Positions 1 to 7,149 of a stretch of 14,484 nucleotides of DNA are shown in pieces (position 1 is the first letter of the stretch; every line of letters begins with the position of its first letter). The position numbers were made by a program, and so were the translations under genes. A model generated the notes under the pieces. It was not told the origin of the DNA. It did not search any database and worked only from the letters and a program-made list of their open reading frames with translations. This DNA is from WTAW01 sp050124775 (GTDB lineage Bacteria; Acidobacteriota; Aminicenantia; Aminicenantales; Aminicenantaceae): assembly GCA_050124775.1 (NCBI GenBank), contig JASFEP010000066.1:1-14484 (forward strand), in the 5' to 3' direction.

Positions 1-6
1 GTCCGC

Positions 7-903
7 ATGGCCAAATTCTACATCGGCACAGCAGGGTGGAGTTACAAAGATTGGGAAGGTGTCGTTTATCCGGCACACAAAGGGAAGGATTTCCATGCCC
101 TTTATTTCCTGGGGCAGTACATTAACATCGTCGAGATAAACAGCACATTCTACAGGCCTCCAATCATGCGGATAGCCTTGTCTTGGGTCAAAAAAGTGGA
201 AGGATTTCCCGATTTCCTTTTCGCGGTGAAACTCCACCAGGTCTTCACTCATAACCGGAAAGACTTCTCACAAAAAGAGGTCGATGATTTCAAATTGGGA
301 ATCGAGCCGCTTGTTTCGGCTGGACGATTGGCTGCAATACTTCTGCAGTTTCCTTGGTCATTTGCCAATACGATCTCGAACGTGAACTATCTCGTCAAAC
401 TATTCGAATTATTCGCCGGCCTTCCCTTAGCCTTGGAGGTCCGGCACGGTTCATGGGAAGACGAAAGATTCTGCGAACTTCTCACCGAACACAAAGTGGG
501 CTTCGTCAACATCGATCAGCCTCTCATCAACAATTCGATAGCACCGAGTGCGATCGTTACGCACCCTGAGTTCTCCTATGTGAGACTCCATGGCCGCAAT
601 TATAAAGATTGGTTCAGGGACGGGGCAGGACGGGATGAAAGGTACAACTACCTCTATTCGAAAGGCGAGCTGGAAGAGTGGGTGGACAGGATTAAGAACT
701 TGGGAAGGAAGAGCGGGAAAGTCTTCGTTATCACGAACAACCACTACCGAGGCCAGGCGATGGCGAATGCACTCCAGATCAAAAATAGCATAACCGGAGA
801 CAAGCTGGAAGTACCGGAGACTCTCCTGGCGGAATATCCCGTTCTCAAAGATCTCATCGAGGATATAAAAAGAGGTCAACTGGATCTCTTTAGAGATGAA
901 TAA
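7..903 (+). CDS. DUF72 (YecE-family) protein with C-terminal QLDLF motif
   Basis: This is a 298-residue DUF72 family protein. Seen: the family N-terminus YIGTAGWSYKDW at residues 5-16, EINSTFYRPP near residue 43, and conserved blocks such as LLQFPWSF, LALEVRHGSW and YVRLHGRN. The family forms a TIM-barrel-like fold whose biochemical role is not established. The last residues contain QLDLF (291-295), which matches the bacterial sliding-clamp-binding consensus QLxLF, so contact with DnaN is an inference worth testing. The ATG at 7 places the family motif at the expected distance from the N-terminus. The frame is open to the window edge, so an upstream start or ribosome binding site cannot be judged. 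The decarboxylase gene follows 26 bp downstream on the same strand, so the two may share a transcript. Confidence 0.88.
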   Translation: MAKFYIGTAGWSYKDWEGVVYPAHKGKDFHALYFLGQYINIVEINSTFYRPPIMRIALSWVKKVEGFPDFLFAVKLHQVFTHNRKDFSQKEVDDFKLGIEPLVSAGRLAAILLQFPWSFANTISNVNYLVKLFELFAGLPLALEVRHGSWEDERFCELLTEHKVGFVNIDQPLINNSIAPSAIVTHPEFSYVRLHGRNYKDWFRDGAGRDERYNYLYSKGELEEWVDRIKNLGRKSGKVFVITNNHYRGQAMANALQIKNSITGDKLEVPETLLAEYPVLKDLIEDIKRGQLDLFRDE

Positions 904-929
904 AGACCTATGCGTATCCGATAAATAAC

Positions 930-2213
930 ATGCCGATGAATAAAAAAGCTGCCAATCCTCGAGAAAAAAAAATGTGGTGGGAGAGTGAGTTTTTAGAGGT
1001 GAAGGACAACAGGCTTTTCATCGATCAGAAAGAGGCGAGTCAGCTTGCCGGAAAATACGGCACTCCTCTATTTTTTTACAGCAAACGTCAAATTCGATCC
1101 AATCTCGAGCGTCTCAAAAACATCTTCGGGAAAGCCGTGCCGGTCGAGACAAGAGTCTATTACGCCATGAAAGCGAACTACAATCCCGAGTTGTTAGCGA
1201 TTCTGAGAGAAGAAGATGTCTGGATCGACGCTGTATCCCCCGGGGAAGTTCTTCAAGCGCTCCGAGCCGGTTTCCCCGCTGAAAAAATACTCTTTACGGG
1301 AACGAGTGTGGGCGACAAAGACATCGAGGCTCTTTTTGCTCAAGACGGTATCATCGTAAATATCGATGCGGAAGAACAGCTCGAGATCATGAGACAGCAC
1401 AAGGATAAACAGCACGAAACCAGAAAGATCGAGGTGTTCATCAGGTGGAATCCTGGCATCGGGAGAGGATTCAGCCCAAAGGCGGTCACAGCCGGGGAAA
1501 GGACGATCGATGGAACTCCCATAAAGTTCGGGATCGAAGAGCAAAGAACTGTCAAGATATTTCAGAAGGCCGCAGAGTATGGATTTAATCCCGTCGGGCT
1601 GCATCAACATCTAGGGTCAGGATGGACGAAGGATGACTTCGGTGCCGTCAAAGAAGCGGTCGATAAAATGATTCAAAAGGCCGTGGAGTTGCATGAAAAG
1701 GGTTTTATCCTCGAGGTTCTCGATTTCGGAGGAGGGTTCGGACCACAGTATTCTGAAGATCAAGAACCCTTTCCCATTGAAAATTACGCCGAATATATCG
1801 GGGAAAAACTGGGCATTTCGGGATTAACTCCTAAGGCCATCGCTGTGGAGCCGGGTAAATACCTTGTCGGAGATGCCGGTGTGTTGCTCCTTAGAGTTCA
1901 GTACATTAAAGAAAGCTACGGAAACCGGTTCGCATGCGTGGACGGCGGGACATTCAACACAGTCCCACGTCCGGCGATCTATACGCAGGCACAGCATCAT
2001 ATCGTAAATTGTTCGCGGGTGTGTGCCGATCGTTTGGAAAAAATAACGGTACCGGGCAACCTGTGTGAATCAGGGGATGTTTTCCGGAAAGAGATATGGA
2101 TGCCCCCCCCAAAAAAAGGGGATATTCTGGCTCTTTTGTGCGCCGGGGCCTACTGCAGGAGCATGGCCTCGAACTTCAATCTCAGGGAAATCCCCAAGGA
2201 AATCGTATCTTGA
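930..2213 (+). CDS. lysA: Diaminopimelate decarboxylase-like PLP enzyme (fold type III)
   Basis: Alanine-racemase-fold (type III) PLP decarboxylase of 427 residues, close to the usual 415-430 for LysA, which makes lysine from meso-diaminopimelate in the cytosol. Seen: the PLP lysine in YYAMKANYN (K81), HQHLGSGW (225-232), the phosphate-binding GGGFG (267-271), VEPGK (307-310, usually EPGR), RPAIY (347-351), the CESGD active-site motif (379-383) and a GAYCRSMASNFN tail (406-417). The EPGR to EPGK change and the HLGSGW variant leave some doubt about substrate; a related amino-acid decarboxylase is possible. Start: ATG 930 and ATG 936 lack a clear ribosome binding site. The in-frame ATG at 972 follows GAG and an A-run and still precedes all conserved motifs, so the true N-terminus may be 14 residues shorter. 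A C8-A7-G4 homopolymer string lies in frame at 2103-2121. Confidence 0.8.
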   Translation: MPMNKKAANPREKKMWWESEFLEVKDNRLFIDQKEASQLAGKYGTPLFFYSKRQIRSNLERLKNIFGKAVPVETRVYYAMKANYNPELLAILREEDVWIDAVSPGEVLQALRAGFPAEKILFTGTSVGDKDIEALFAQDGIIVNIDAEEQLEIMRQHKDKQHETRKIEVFIRWNPGIGRGFSPKAVTAGERTIDGTPIKFGIEEQRTVKIFQKAAEYGFNPVGLHQHLGSGWTKDDFGAVKEAVDKMIQKAVELHEKGFILEVLDFGGGFGPQYSEDQEPFPIENYAEYIGEKLGISGLTPKAIAVEPGKYLVGDAGVLLLRVQYIKESYGNRFACVDGGTFNTVPRPAIYTQAQHHIVNCSRVCADRLEKITVPGNLCESGDVFRKEIWMPPPKKGDILALLCAGAYCRSMASNFNLREIPKEIVS

Positions 2214-2248
2214 TCGAGTGATTCTTTTCAGTGGCCAACAAAGCTTAG

Positions 2249-2809
2249 CTACAGATCCGAATACTTGTTAGTGAACACGAATTCATCGAGTGGCTTCCTC
2301 TGAGGACGGTGTTTCTCCGCCTCGATCTGTCCTTCCGAAAGTGCGGGGCTTATAGATTCCGCGTGTTTGCCTACAATGATCAATGTGATCACTTTGTATT
2401 CTTCCGGGATGCCAAGGATTTCTCTCGTTTTCTTCGGGCTGAAACCGGCTATGGGATGAGCGACAAAACCCAGTTCGGTCGCCCTTAGAACGAGGAACCC
2501 CACAGCGAGGCCCATGTCGAATTGATGATACAACCTGTCTCGGATGACACAGTCATCATCCTCCTTGCTGAAGGCGGCGATGATCATCGAGGATTCGCGG
2601 GCCCAACTATTCCCCGCAGACAACGCGGCGAACATCTCTTTGAGTGCATCCGGATGATAAACGAAGACAAAACGCCAGGGTTGATTGTTGAAACACGAAG
2701 GAGCGAGTCGTACGTGCTCGGCCAAGTCTTTTACAAGATCTTCCGTGACCTCTACAGGCGCGAGAGACCTGTAGGCCCTTCTTTCACGGATGGTTTGGCT
2801 AACATCCAT
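2249..2809 (-). CDS. Nitroreductase family protein (FMN-dependent)
   Basis: A 186-residue protein of the nitroreductase/FMN oxidoreductase family, which uses NAD(P)H through bound FMN to reduce nitro compounds, quinones or flavins. Seen: an N-terminal IRERRAYRSL, where the arginines and serine bind the FMN phosphate; APSCFNNQPWRFVFV (residues 37-51), the usual APSxxNxQPW block; and an FVAHPIAGF segment followed by ILGIPEEYKVITLIIVG in the C-terminal half. The in vivo substrate cannot be read from sequence. It starts 10 bp after the peroxiredoxin stop codon. Its ribosome binding site, AAGGGG, overlaps that stop, so the two are very probably one operon and may be translationally coupled. It converges on the decarboxylase gene with only 35 bp between the two stops, and no terminator hairpin is evident there. 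Confidence 0.88.
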   Translation of the reverse strand: MDVSQTIRERRAYRSLAPVEVTEDLVKDLAEHVRLAPSCFNNQPWRFVFVYHPDALKEMFAALSAGNSWARESSMIIAAFSKEDDDCVIRDRLYHQFDMGLAVGFLVLRATELGFVAHPIAGFSPKKTREILGIPEEYKVITLIIVGKHAESISPALSEGQIEAEKHRPQRKPLDEFVFTNKYSDL

Positions 2810-2819
2810 GGTTTTCCCC

Positions 2820-3287
2820 TTATATTTTTAAAAAATCATATATTTCTTCGATATCGGGTAGCTGCGAGATCTCATACAACTTGACAAAGACGGCCTTTTG
2901 ATTCTCATCGATGATGATATTCGCTCGCCTGGAAATTCCCTTTTCTTCCAAAAAAATGCCATATTTTTTTGCGACCTCGCCATGGGGCCAGAAGTCAGAG
3001 AGGAGTCTTGTATCCTTTATCCCCAATTCTTTTGCCCAAGCATGTTTTGAAGGGACCGTATCCACACTCAAACCCACAGCCACGGTGTTCAGTTTGTCGA
3101 ATATGGACTTATAATCCTCTAATGATTTCATTTGCTTGGCACAGACTCCTGTCCAAGCAAGAGGATGGAAAGATAGAAGCACCTTTTTCCCTTTAAGCTC
3201 GCTGAGTGTAAACGCCTGGCTATGTTGATCCCTAAGAGTGAAATCTGGGGCCACATGGCCGACCTCGATTTTTTTTACTTCGTCCAT
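2820..3287 (-). CDS. Peroxiredoxin, AhpC/TSA family, apparently 1-Cys type
   Basis: A 155-residue thioredoxin-fold peroxiredoxin that reduces hydroperoxides. Seen: APDFTLRDQHSQAFTLSEL near the N-terminus; the active site SFHPLAWTGVC, in which P42, T46 and the peroxidatic C49 fit the PxxxTxxC signature; and SRRANIIID, which carries the conserved arginine of the family. C49 is the only cysteine in the protein, so no intramolecular resolving cysteine exists and a 1-Cys (AhpE-like) mechanism using an external thiol is inferred. Tryptophan precedes the signature threonine where Prx proteins often have F, Y or W. The ATG start is supported by AAAGGAG seven bases upstream. It is the first gene of the peroxiredoxin-nitroreductase operon, and its upstream region lies within repeat element copy 1. 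Confidence 0.9.
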   Translation of the reverse strand: MDEVKKIEVGHVAPDFTLRDQHSQAFTLSELKGKKVLLSFHPLAWTGVCAKQMKSLEDYKSIFDKLNTVAVGLSVDTVPSKHAWAKELGIKDTRLLSDFWPHGEVAKKYGIFLEEKGISRRANIIIDENQKAVFVKLYEISQLPDIEEIYDFLKI

Positions 3288-3305
3288 TGTCTTTCTCCTT
3301 TCAAA

Positions 3306-3505
3306 ATTCCTTCTGAATTATTCATAAAATCTGTTGCCAAACTTTCACTCAAAAATCATTCCTCATCTATATTGGCAACATCTTTTACCCTTCAGGCGAA
3401 CCGATCTCACAACAAAGCCTTCGTTGCAGCCCATTCGAGGGTGTTTACACCATCTTCATGGGCCACTGCCTCTCCTTTGCCGCGACCTCAGTCCGTGAAT
3501 AATCC
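3306..3505 (+). repeat. MITE-like repeat element, copy 1 (full 200-bp unit)
   Basis: Bases 3306-3393 are identical to 3506-3593. The rest of the unit (3398-3505) is recognisably homologous to the reverse complement of 7184-7300, sharing CTTCGTT and GTGAATAATCC blocks in the same order. The left end ATTCCTTCTGAATTATTCA matches, at 17 of 19 positions, the opposite end of the inverted copy (7185-7203), so the full element has terminal inverted repeats. It contains two hairpins: TGTTGCCAA (3332-3340) with TTGGCAACA (3372-3380), and GGTGT-TT-ACACC (3440-3451). Its own right terminus stops at GTGAATAATCC, where copy 2 begins. No open reading frame of interest lies in it. With copy 2 it fills the 337-bp gap between the peroxiredoxin start and the korB stop. 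Confidence 0.85.
3324..3352 (-). promoter_or_regulatory. Candidate promoter of the peroxiredoxin operon, inside repeat copy 1
   Basis: On the minus strand TTGAGT (3347-3352) and TTTTAT (3324-3329) are separated by exactly 17 bp. Each matches the sigma70 hexamer at 4 of 6 positions. Transcription would begin near 3316, giving a leader of about 30 nt before the ATG at 3287. Both hexamers belong to the repeat element. Copy 2 carries the same pair at 3547-3552 and 3524-3529. The inverted copy near 7360 keeps the -10-like hexamer but not the -35. The pairing is by eye only. Confidence 0.4.
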
Positions 3506-3597
3506 ATTCCTTCTGAATTATTCATAAAATCTGTTGCCAAACTTTCACTCAAAAATCATTCCTCATCTATATTGGCAACATCTTTTACCCTTCGGGC
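3506..3597 (+). repeat. MITE-like repeat element, copy 2 (left half only)
   Basis: The first 88 bases are identical to copy 1 at an offset of exactly 200 bp, including the 9-bp stem at 3532-3540 and 3572-3580. Similarity ends after GGC at 3597; the next 27 bases lead to the korB stop codon and do not follow the right half seen in the other two copies. It is therefore a truncated or recombined copy. Perfect identity to copy 1 points to a recent tandem duplication or to gene conversion. On korB transcripts it would lie directly in the 3' untranslated region. Confidence 0.85.
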
Positions 3598-3624
3598 AAC
3601 GAGCCAACCTGTCCGCCGGTCCCG

Positions 3625-4485
3625 CTACAACGATTGGATCAGCCTTTTTAGATTTTCTTTTCTACGCGTTGTTCTCAGTGAGAGAGGAGTTGTATCTTGA
3701 TCATAGATCCCAATATTTTCTTCGAAGGTTCTCTTTCCCGAGTATGTATAAAAGACACCCAGGGGAAGCCGATCTCGCTCCGATGCGATTTGGAAGGCCT
3801 TTTCTTTGTTTTCTGGATCATGAGATTCCGTAAGATAATATGTCTTATCCTTGAACCACTGGAATGTATTCAGCTTATTGAAAGATACACATGGCTGCAG
3901 GATGTCGACGAGGGCATAACCTGAGTGTGATATCGCCATTTTGAGTATATCCTTCGTCTGTTCCACATCCCCGGCAAATGCCCTGGCGACGAATGAGGCC
4001 CCCAGTGAAATGGCTAAAGATAACGGATTAAAAGGTTCGAGGAGGACACCTTTGACTTGAACGGGCGTGCGAAAGCCCAGCTGGCTTGTGGGCGAGGCCT
4101 GTCCCTTGGTCAAGCCGTAAACCATGTTGTTGTGTACGATGTTGGTGATGTCCGGATTCCTGCGGATCGTATGGAGGAAATGATTTCCTCCTTCGCCATA
4201 CATATCTCCATCGCCGCTCTCGGCGATGACAGTCAACTCCGGATTCACGACTTTGATGGCTGTTGCCGGGGGGAGAGATCGCCCATGTAGTCCATTAAAA
4301 AAATGGGTTCTGAAGTAATGAGGAATCTTGGCAGCCTGCCCGATCCCGCTGACGACGACCAGTTTTTCCGGCGCGATCTCAAGTTCGCCCAGAGCAAGCT
4401 TTAGAGATTTTAGAATACTGAAGTTTCCGCATCCCGGACACCATGCGATATCGATATCACCCATATCATATGTTTTTGGATCCAT
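3625..4485 (-). CDS. korB: 2-oxoacid:ferredoxin oxidoreductase, beta (TPP-binding) subunit
   Basis: A 286-residue beta subunit of the 2-oxoacid:ferredoxin oxidoreductase family. It oxidatively decarboxylates a 2-oxoacid to acyl-CoA with thiamine diphosphate and passes electrons to ferredoxin. Seen: CPGCG (C16, C19), LHGRSLPPATAIK, the TPP/Mg motif ESGDGDMYGEGGNH (89-102), NNMVYGLTKGQASPT (119-133) and LQPCVSFN near residue 200. In related enzymes four cysteines hold a [4Fe-4S] cluster. Here the third position, normally SGIGCS, reads SGIGQAA (Q50), so only three ligands are visible. The specific substrate (2-oxoglutarate or a branched-chain or other oxoacid) is not decided. It starts 11 bp after the korA stop, with AGGAG eight bases before ATG, so the two are co-transcribed. 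Copies of the repeat element follow its stop. Confidence 0.88.
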   Translation of the reverse strand: MDPKTYDMGDIDIAWCPGCGNFSILKSLKLALGELEIAPEKLVVVSGIGQAAKIPHYFRTHFFNGLHGRSLPPATAIKVVNPELTVIAESGDGDMYGEGGNHFLHTIRRNPDITNIVHNNMVYGLTKGQASPTSQLGFRTPVQVKGVLLEPFNPLSLAISLGASFVARAFAGDVEQTKDILKMAISHSGYALVDILQPCVSFNKLNTFQWFKDKTYYLTESHDPENKEKAFQIASERDRLPLGVFYTYSGKRTFEENIGIYDQDTTPLSLRTTRRKENLKRLIQSL

Positions 4486-4496
4486 GGATTAGTCTC

Positions 4497-6203
4497 CTAT
4501 CCTAGTTTTGTCTTTAGGGCCTCGATCAGATCTTCGACCATAAAGGGAAGACCGTTGTATTTCAAGAGGCTTTCTCCTTCTGTATAACCGGTATTCAACC
4601 TTACGATTTTTCCGAATTGGGAGGTCGCGTTGTTCTCGATAAAAATCGTTCTTTGGGCCTTGTCGATCATATCCTTTGTCCCAGGAAAAAGAGGATAGAC
4701 TTGTTTAAAGTGGAGAACCGCCAAATCCTCACGGCCCAACTTTCCAAATGCCTCTTTTAGCACATGATAGGTTGAACCCCAACCGACAAGAAGGATCTTA
4801 TAATCATCTTTCCCGATAAATTCTGGCGGAACAATCTCCGAGCAGATTTTCTCCATCTTTTTCAACCTTTTGTCCACCATCCGCGTGCGCAATTCGAGGT
4901 CTTCGGTGATGTGAGATTCTTCATCATGTTCGTCGCTGTCAACCCCCACAAGACCTTCCCCAAAACCAGGAATCCCCCGGGGCGAGATCCCGTCTTCTGT
5001 GAGCACATATCTTTTATAACTTTCATCGGTCCTCACGATATGTTTCTCGATATCCACCTCCTCGAGGTTAAAAGGAGGACAGTTGGTAAAAGTGTCCATA
5101 AAATATTGATCGGTAAGGAGAAATACGGGGATTTGGTATTTATCGGCAAGGTTAAAGGCTCTCTGTGTCAGGAAAAATGCATCCTGGAGAGTCCCAGGAG
5201 CGAAGATGATCCGTGGGAATTCCCCATGACCGGCATAAAGGGCCAATTCCAGGTCGGCCTGCTCTGTGCGCGTGGGAAGGCCCGTTGCCGGTCCGGGTCT
5301 CTGAGCGAGGTGGACTACGACCGGGGTTTCGATCATTCCCGCAAGGCTTATACCTTCGGTCATCAGGGCTAATCCTCCTCCAGAGGTCGTCACCATTGTT
5401 CTTGCCCCTGCATAAGAACCACCCAGTGCCATATTTATGGCTCCGATTTCATCTTCGGCCTGTTCGACAACGATGCCGAATTTTTCCATGTTCCGAGCTA
5501 AAAAAGTCATGACGCCCGTAGAAGGAGACATGGGATAAGAACTGAGAAAGTCACACCCCCCGGCGAGGGCTCCCAATCCTACCGCTTCTGCTCCGTTCAG
5601 GAGCATCTCATCGCTTACCGAGGGATTTTCGAGAGCAAAATGCACCTTACCGGATTCGCGAAGTTCTTCACCCCTTTGATAGCCAAGTTTTACGGCTTGG
5701 ATATTCTTTTTAATAATCTCCTCGTCTTTTTCCGCGAAGAAGCTCGAAACAAAATCGGAAATCATATTCATATCGATATGCAGCATTCCCAAAATCACTC
5801 CGGCTGCGATGATATTGATGTACAGTTTTCCCCCGATCTCTTCTGACATTTCAGCAAATGGGACATCGATGAAGTCGGCCACCTCGGACGGACAGTCCAG
5901 GCAGATATTTTTCCGGTCTCCGATGACAGTCGTTTCGGGTAAAATCCGGGCTTTGAGATGACCAAGGGCATCCTGATGAAAAGGGAGGAGGATATCTATA
6001 CGGTCGACAGGTGCAGCGACTCTATCCGATGAAATCCTTATCTCAGTGGAGTTGCTCCCGCCGCGGATCCTGGACATATATTCCTTTGTGGCAAACACAA
6101 AAAAACCCGCACGCCGCAGAAGGCGGACAAGGATGTTCTCGACAGTCTGAACGCCCTGTCCGGCTGCTCCACAAAGAACAATCGAAATGTCTTTTTTATT
6201 CAC
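4497..6203 (-). CDS. korA: 2-oxoacid:ferredoxin oxidoreductase, fused gamma-alpha subunit
   Basis: A 568-residue fused subunit and partner of KorB. The gamma domain occupies roughly residues 1-190, with IVLCGAAGQGVQT (8-20) and EYMSRIRGGSN (41-51). The alpha domain follows from about residue 200, with NGAEAVGLGALAGG, SSYPMSPSTG (221-230), EQAEDEIGAINMALG (248-261), TSGGGLALMTEG, and QRPGPATGLPTRTEQAD (301-317), which contributes to the TPP and substrate pocket. The gamma-alpha fusion order is the standard KorA arrangement. No 4Fe-4S ferredoxin domain or separate delta subunit is present nearby, so external ferredoxin is the likely acceptor. Translation starts at a GTG, with TAGGAG six bases upstream. 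A promoter with near-consensus elements lies about 40 bp further up. Confidence 0.9.
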   Translation of the reverse strand: MNKKDISIVLCGAAGQGVQTVENILVRLLRRAGFFVFATKEYMSRIRGGSNSTEIRISSDRVAAPVDRIDILLPFHQDALGHLKARILPETTVIGDRKNICLDCPSEVADFIDVPFAEMSEEIGGKLYINIIAAGVILGMLHIDMNMISDFVSSFFAEKDEEIIKKNIQAVKLGYQRGEELRESGKVHFALENPSVSDEMLLNGAEAVGLGALAGGCDFLSSYPMSPSTGVMTFLARNMEKFGIVVEQAEDEIGAINMALGGSYAGARTMVTTSGGGLALMTEGISLAGMIETPVVVHLAQRPGPATGLPTRTEQADLELALYAGHGEFPRIIFAPGTLQDAFFLTQRAFNLADKYQIPVFLLTDQYFMDTFTNCPPFNLEEVDIEKHIVRTDESYKRYVLTEDGISPRGIPGFGEGLVGVDSDEHDEESHITEDLELRTRMVDKRLKKMEKICSEIVPPEFIGKDDYKILLVGWGSTYHVLKEAFGKLGREDLAVLHFKQVYPLFPGTKDMIDKAQRTIFIENNATSQFGKIVRLNTGYTEGESLLKYNGLPFMVEDLIEALKTKLG

Positions 6204-6242
6204 GGAGTTCTCCTATAAATTGACTATTTATATCATTTTACT

Positions 6243-6271
6243 ATTATTCCATGCCCTGAGTGTGAATTCAA
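6243..6271 (-). promoter_or_regulatory. Sigma70-like promoter of korAB with tandem 9-bp repeat at the -35
   Basis: Minus strand: -35 TTGAAT (6266-6271), a 17-bp spacer, -10 AATAAT (6243-6248, 5 of 6 consensus). Predicted transcription start is near 6235, about 30 nt before the GTG start. The -35 lies inside a perfect tandem direct repeat, CTTGAATTC twice (6264-6281), each unit containing the palindrome GAATTC. This could be coincidence or a pair of operator half-sites. Confidence 0.6.
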
Positions 6272-6308
6272 GGAATTCAAGACAGACAATGAATAAAAAC
6301 GCCCCTGT

Positions 6309-6323
6309 CATTTTGACAAAATG
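6309..6323. promoter_or_regulatory. 15-bp palindrome upstream of korA (possible operator)
   Basis: CATTTTG-A-CAAAATG is a perfect 7-1-7 inverted repeat. It lies about 40 bp upstream of the korA -35 and about 85 bp downstream of the stop of the LiaF-like gene. No long T-run follows directly, so a terminator is less likely than a protein-binding site. No regulator is identified. Confidence 0.35.
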
Positions 6324-6411
6324 GAGCATATGGACTCTAAACCTCTCTAGAGGTATTTGCAGATATGACGGTCCGGATGGACAAGAACTACAAAAGGTCC
6401 GAAGATACGGT

Positions 6412-7101
6412 CTAGTTCTTGATTTCTACTCCTCCGAAAATGGCTGTGGCCTTGATAAAAAGGGTCGCTTCGATTTTATCTGGAGACTCGGGCGAATGCT
6501 TGTCTCCTACTCCGCCCAGTATGGCATGGCTGTCCACAACGACTTTCCAGTTTCGGGGAACACGGACATCGATACCTCCGAACATGGCGGTCAAATCGAC
6601 AGTGGCTTGATTTTCGGCCAATTTCGTATTGGTGAAATCGAGTTCGATCCCTCCGAAGAGAGCTGTGGCTTTACCCCCGCGGAATTCCTTCGATTCCAAG
6701 CGGCGGTTGATCCCTGCAAATAAAACAAAATCGTCCAGATCAGCCTCCTTGAATCCGGGAATCTTTCCCTCATAACCCTTGAAGCGCGGTTTCAATAGTA
6801 TCCATAATCCTGCGGCGATGATAAGGACCGGCCAGAAGACACTCCAAAAACTAGTCCCGAGGATACCCCACTTAATCAGCATGAACACGCTGCCCACGAC
6901 AATGAGGATGAGTCCTGTCCCCACCTGACGGAAATTATGGGCGAGAATATGCCACAAACCGATAGCCACGAGGATCAAAGGCCAATACTCCGATAAAAGA
7001 TCCCCCACATCGATCCTATCGAGGCTTCCCAGCAGGAAAATGACTCCGATCACGATAATAAGAATCCCTGCAAAAACTCGTCCTTGATAATCTCTCGCCA
7101 T
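6412..7101 (-). CDS. LiaF-like membrane protein (DUF5668 N-terminus, LiaF-type C-terminus)
   Basis: A 229-residue protein when started at 7101. Four hydrophobic helices lie at roughly residues 8-26, 40-56, 61-78 and 88-104, the LiaI/LiaF-like transmembrane module. A soluble C-terminal domain carries three spaced FGG/LGG repeats (ALFGGIEL, AMFGGIDV, AIFGGVEI, plus AILGGVG), typical of the LiaF C-terminal beta-helix. LiaF family proteins restrain envelope-stress two-component systems in Firmicutes; here no LiaRS pair is adjacent, so only a general membrane or envelope-sensing role is inferred. The frame stays open to an ATG at 7170, but that region contains the promoter hexamer TATAAA. GAGGAGGG lies five bases before the ATG at 7101, so 7101 is the start. 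The stop codon lies in a 9-bp inverted repeat (6382-6390 with 6413-6421). Confidence 0.85.
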   Translation of the reverse strand: MARDYQGRVFAGILIIVIGVIFLLGSLDRIDVGDLLSEYWPLILVAIGLWHILAHNFRQVGTGLILIVVGSVFMLIKWGILGTSFWSVFWPVLIIAAGLWILLKPRFKGYEGKIPGFKEADLDDFVLFAGINRRLESKEFRGGKATALFGGIELDFTNTKLAENQATVDLTAMFGGIDVRVPRNWKVVVDSHAILGGVGDKHSPESPDKIEATLFIKATAIFGGVEIKN

Positions 7102-7149
7102 TTTTTCCCTCCTCAAATACACAGACTTCATATAAGAAATACGCCTACA

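Noticed and set aside
3306..3593. Two identical 88-bp blocks separated by 112 bp as a minimal CRISPR array
   Set aside because: The repeat is far too long, the spacer is homologous to part of copy 3, and a diverged inverted copy with terminal inverted repeats exists at 7184-7379. No cas genes are near.
6382..6421. CAAGAACTA/TAGTTCTTG inverted repeat at the end of the LiaF-like gene as a terminator
   Set aside because: The loop is 22 nt, the stem includes the stop codon and no T-run follows, so an intrinsic terminator is not supported.
6187..6723. 178-residue open frame on the plus strand over the korA promoter and the LiaF-like gene
   Set aside because: It runs antisense through a well-supported gene and the korA control region and has no domain-like pattern.
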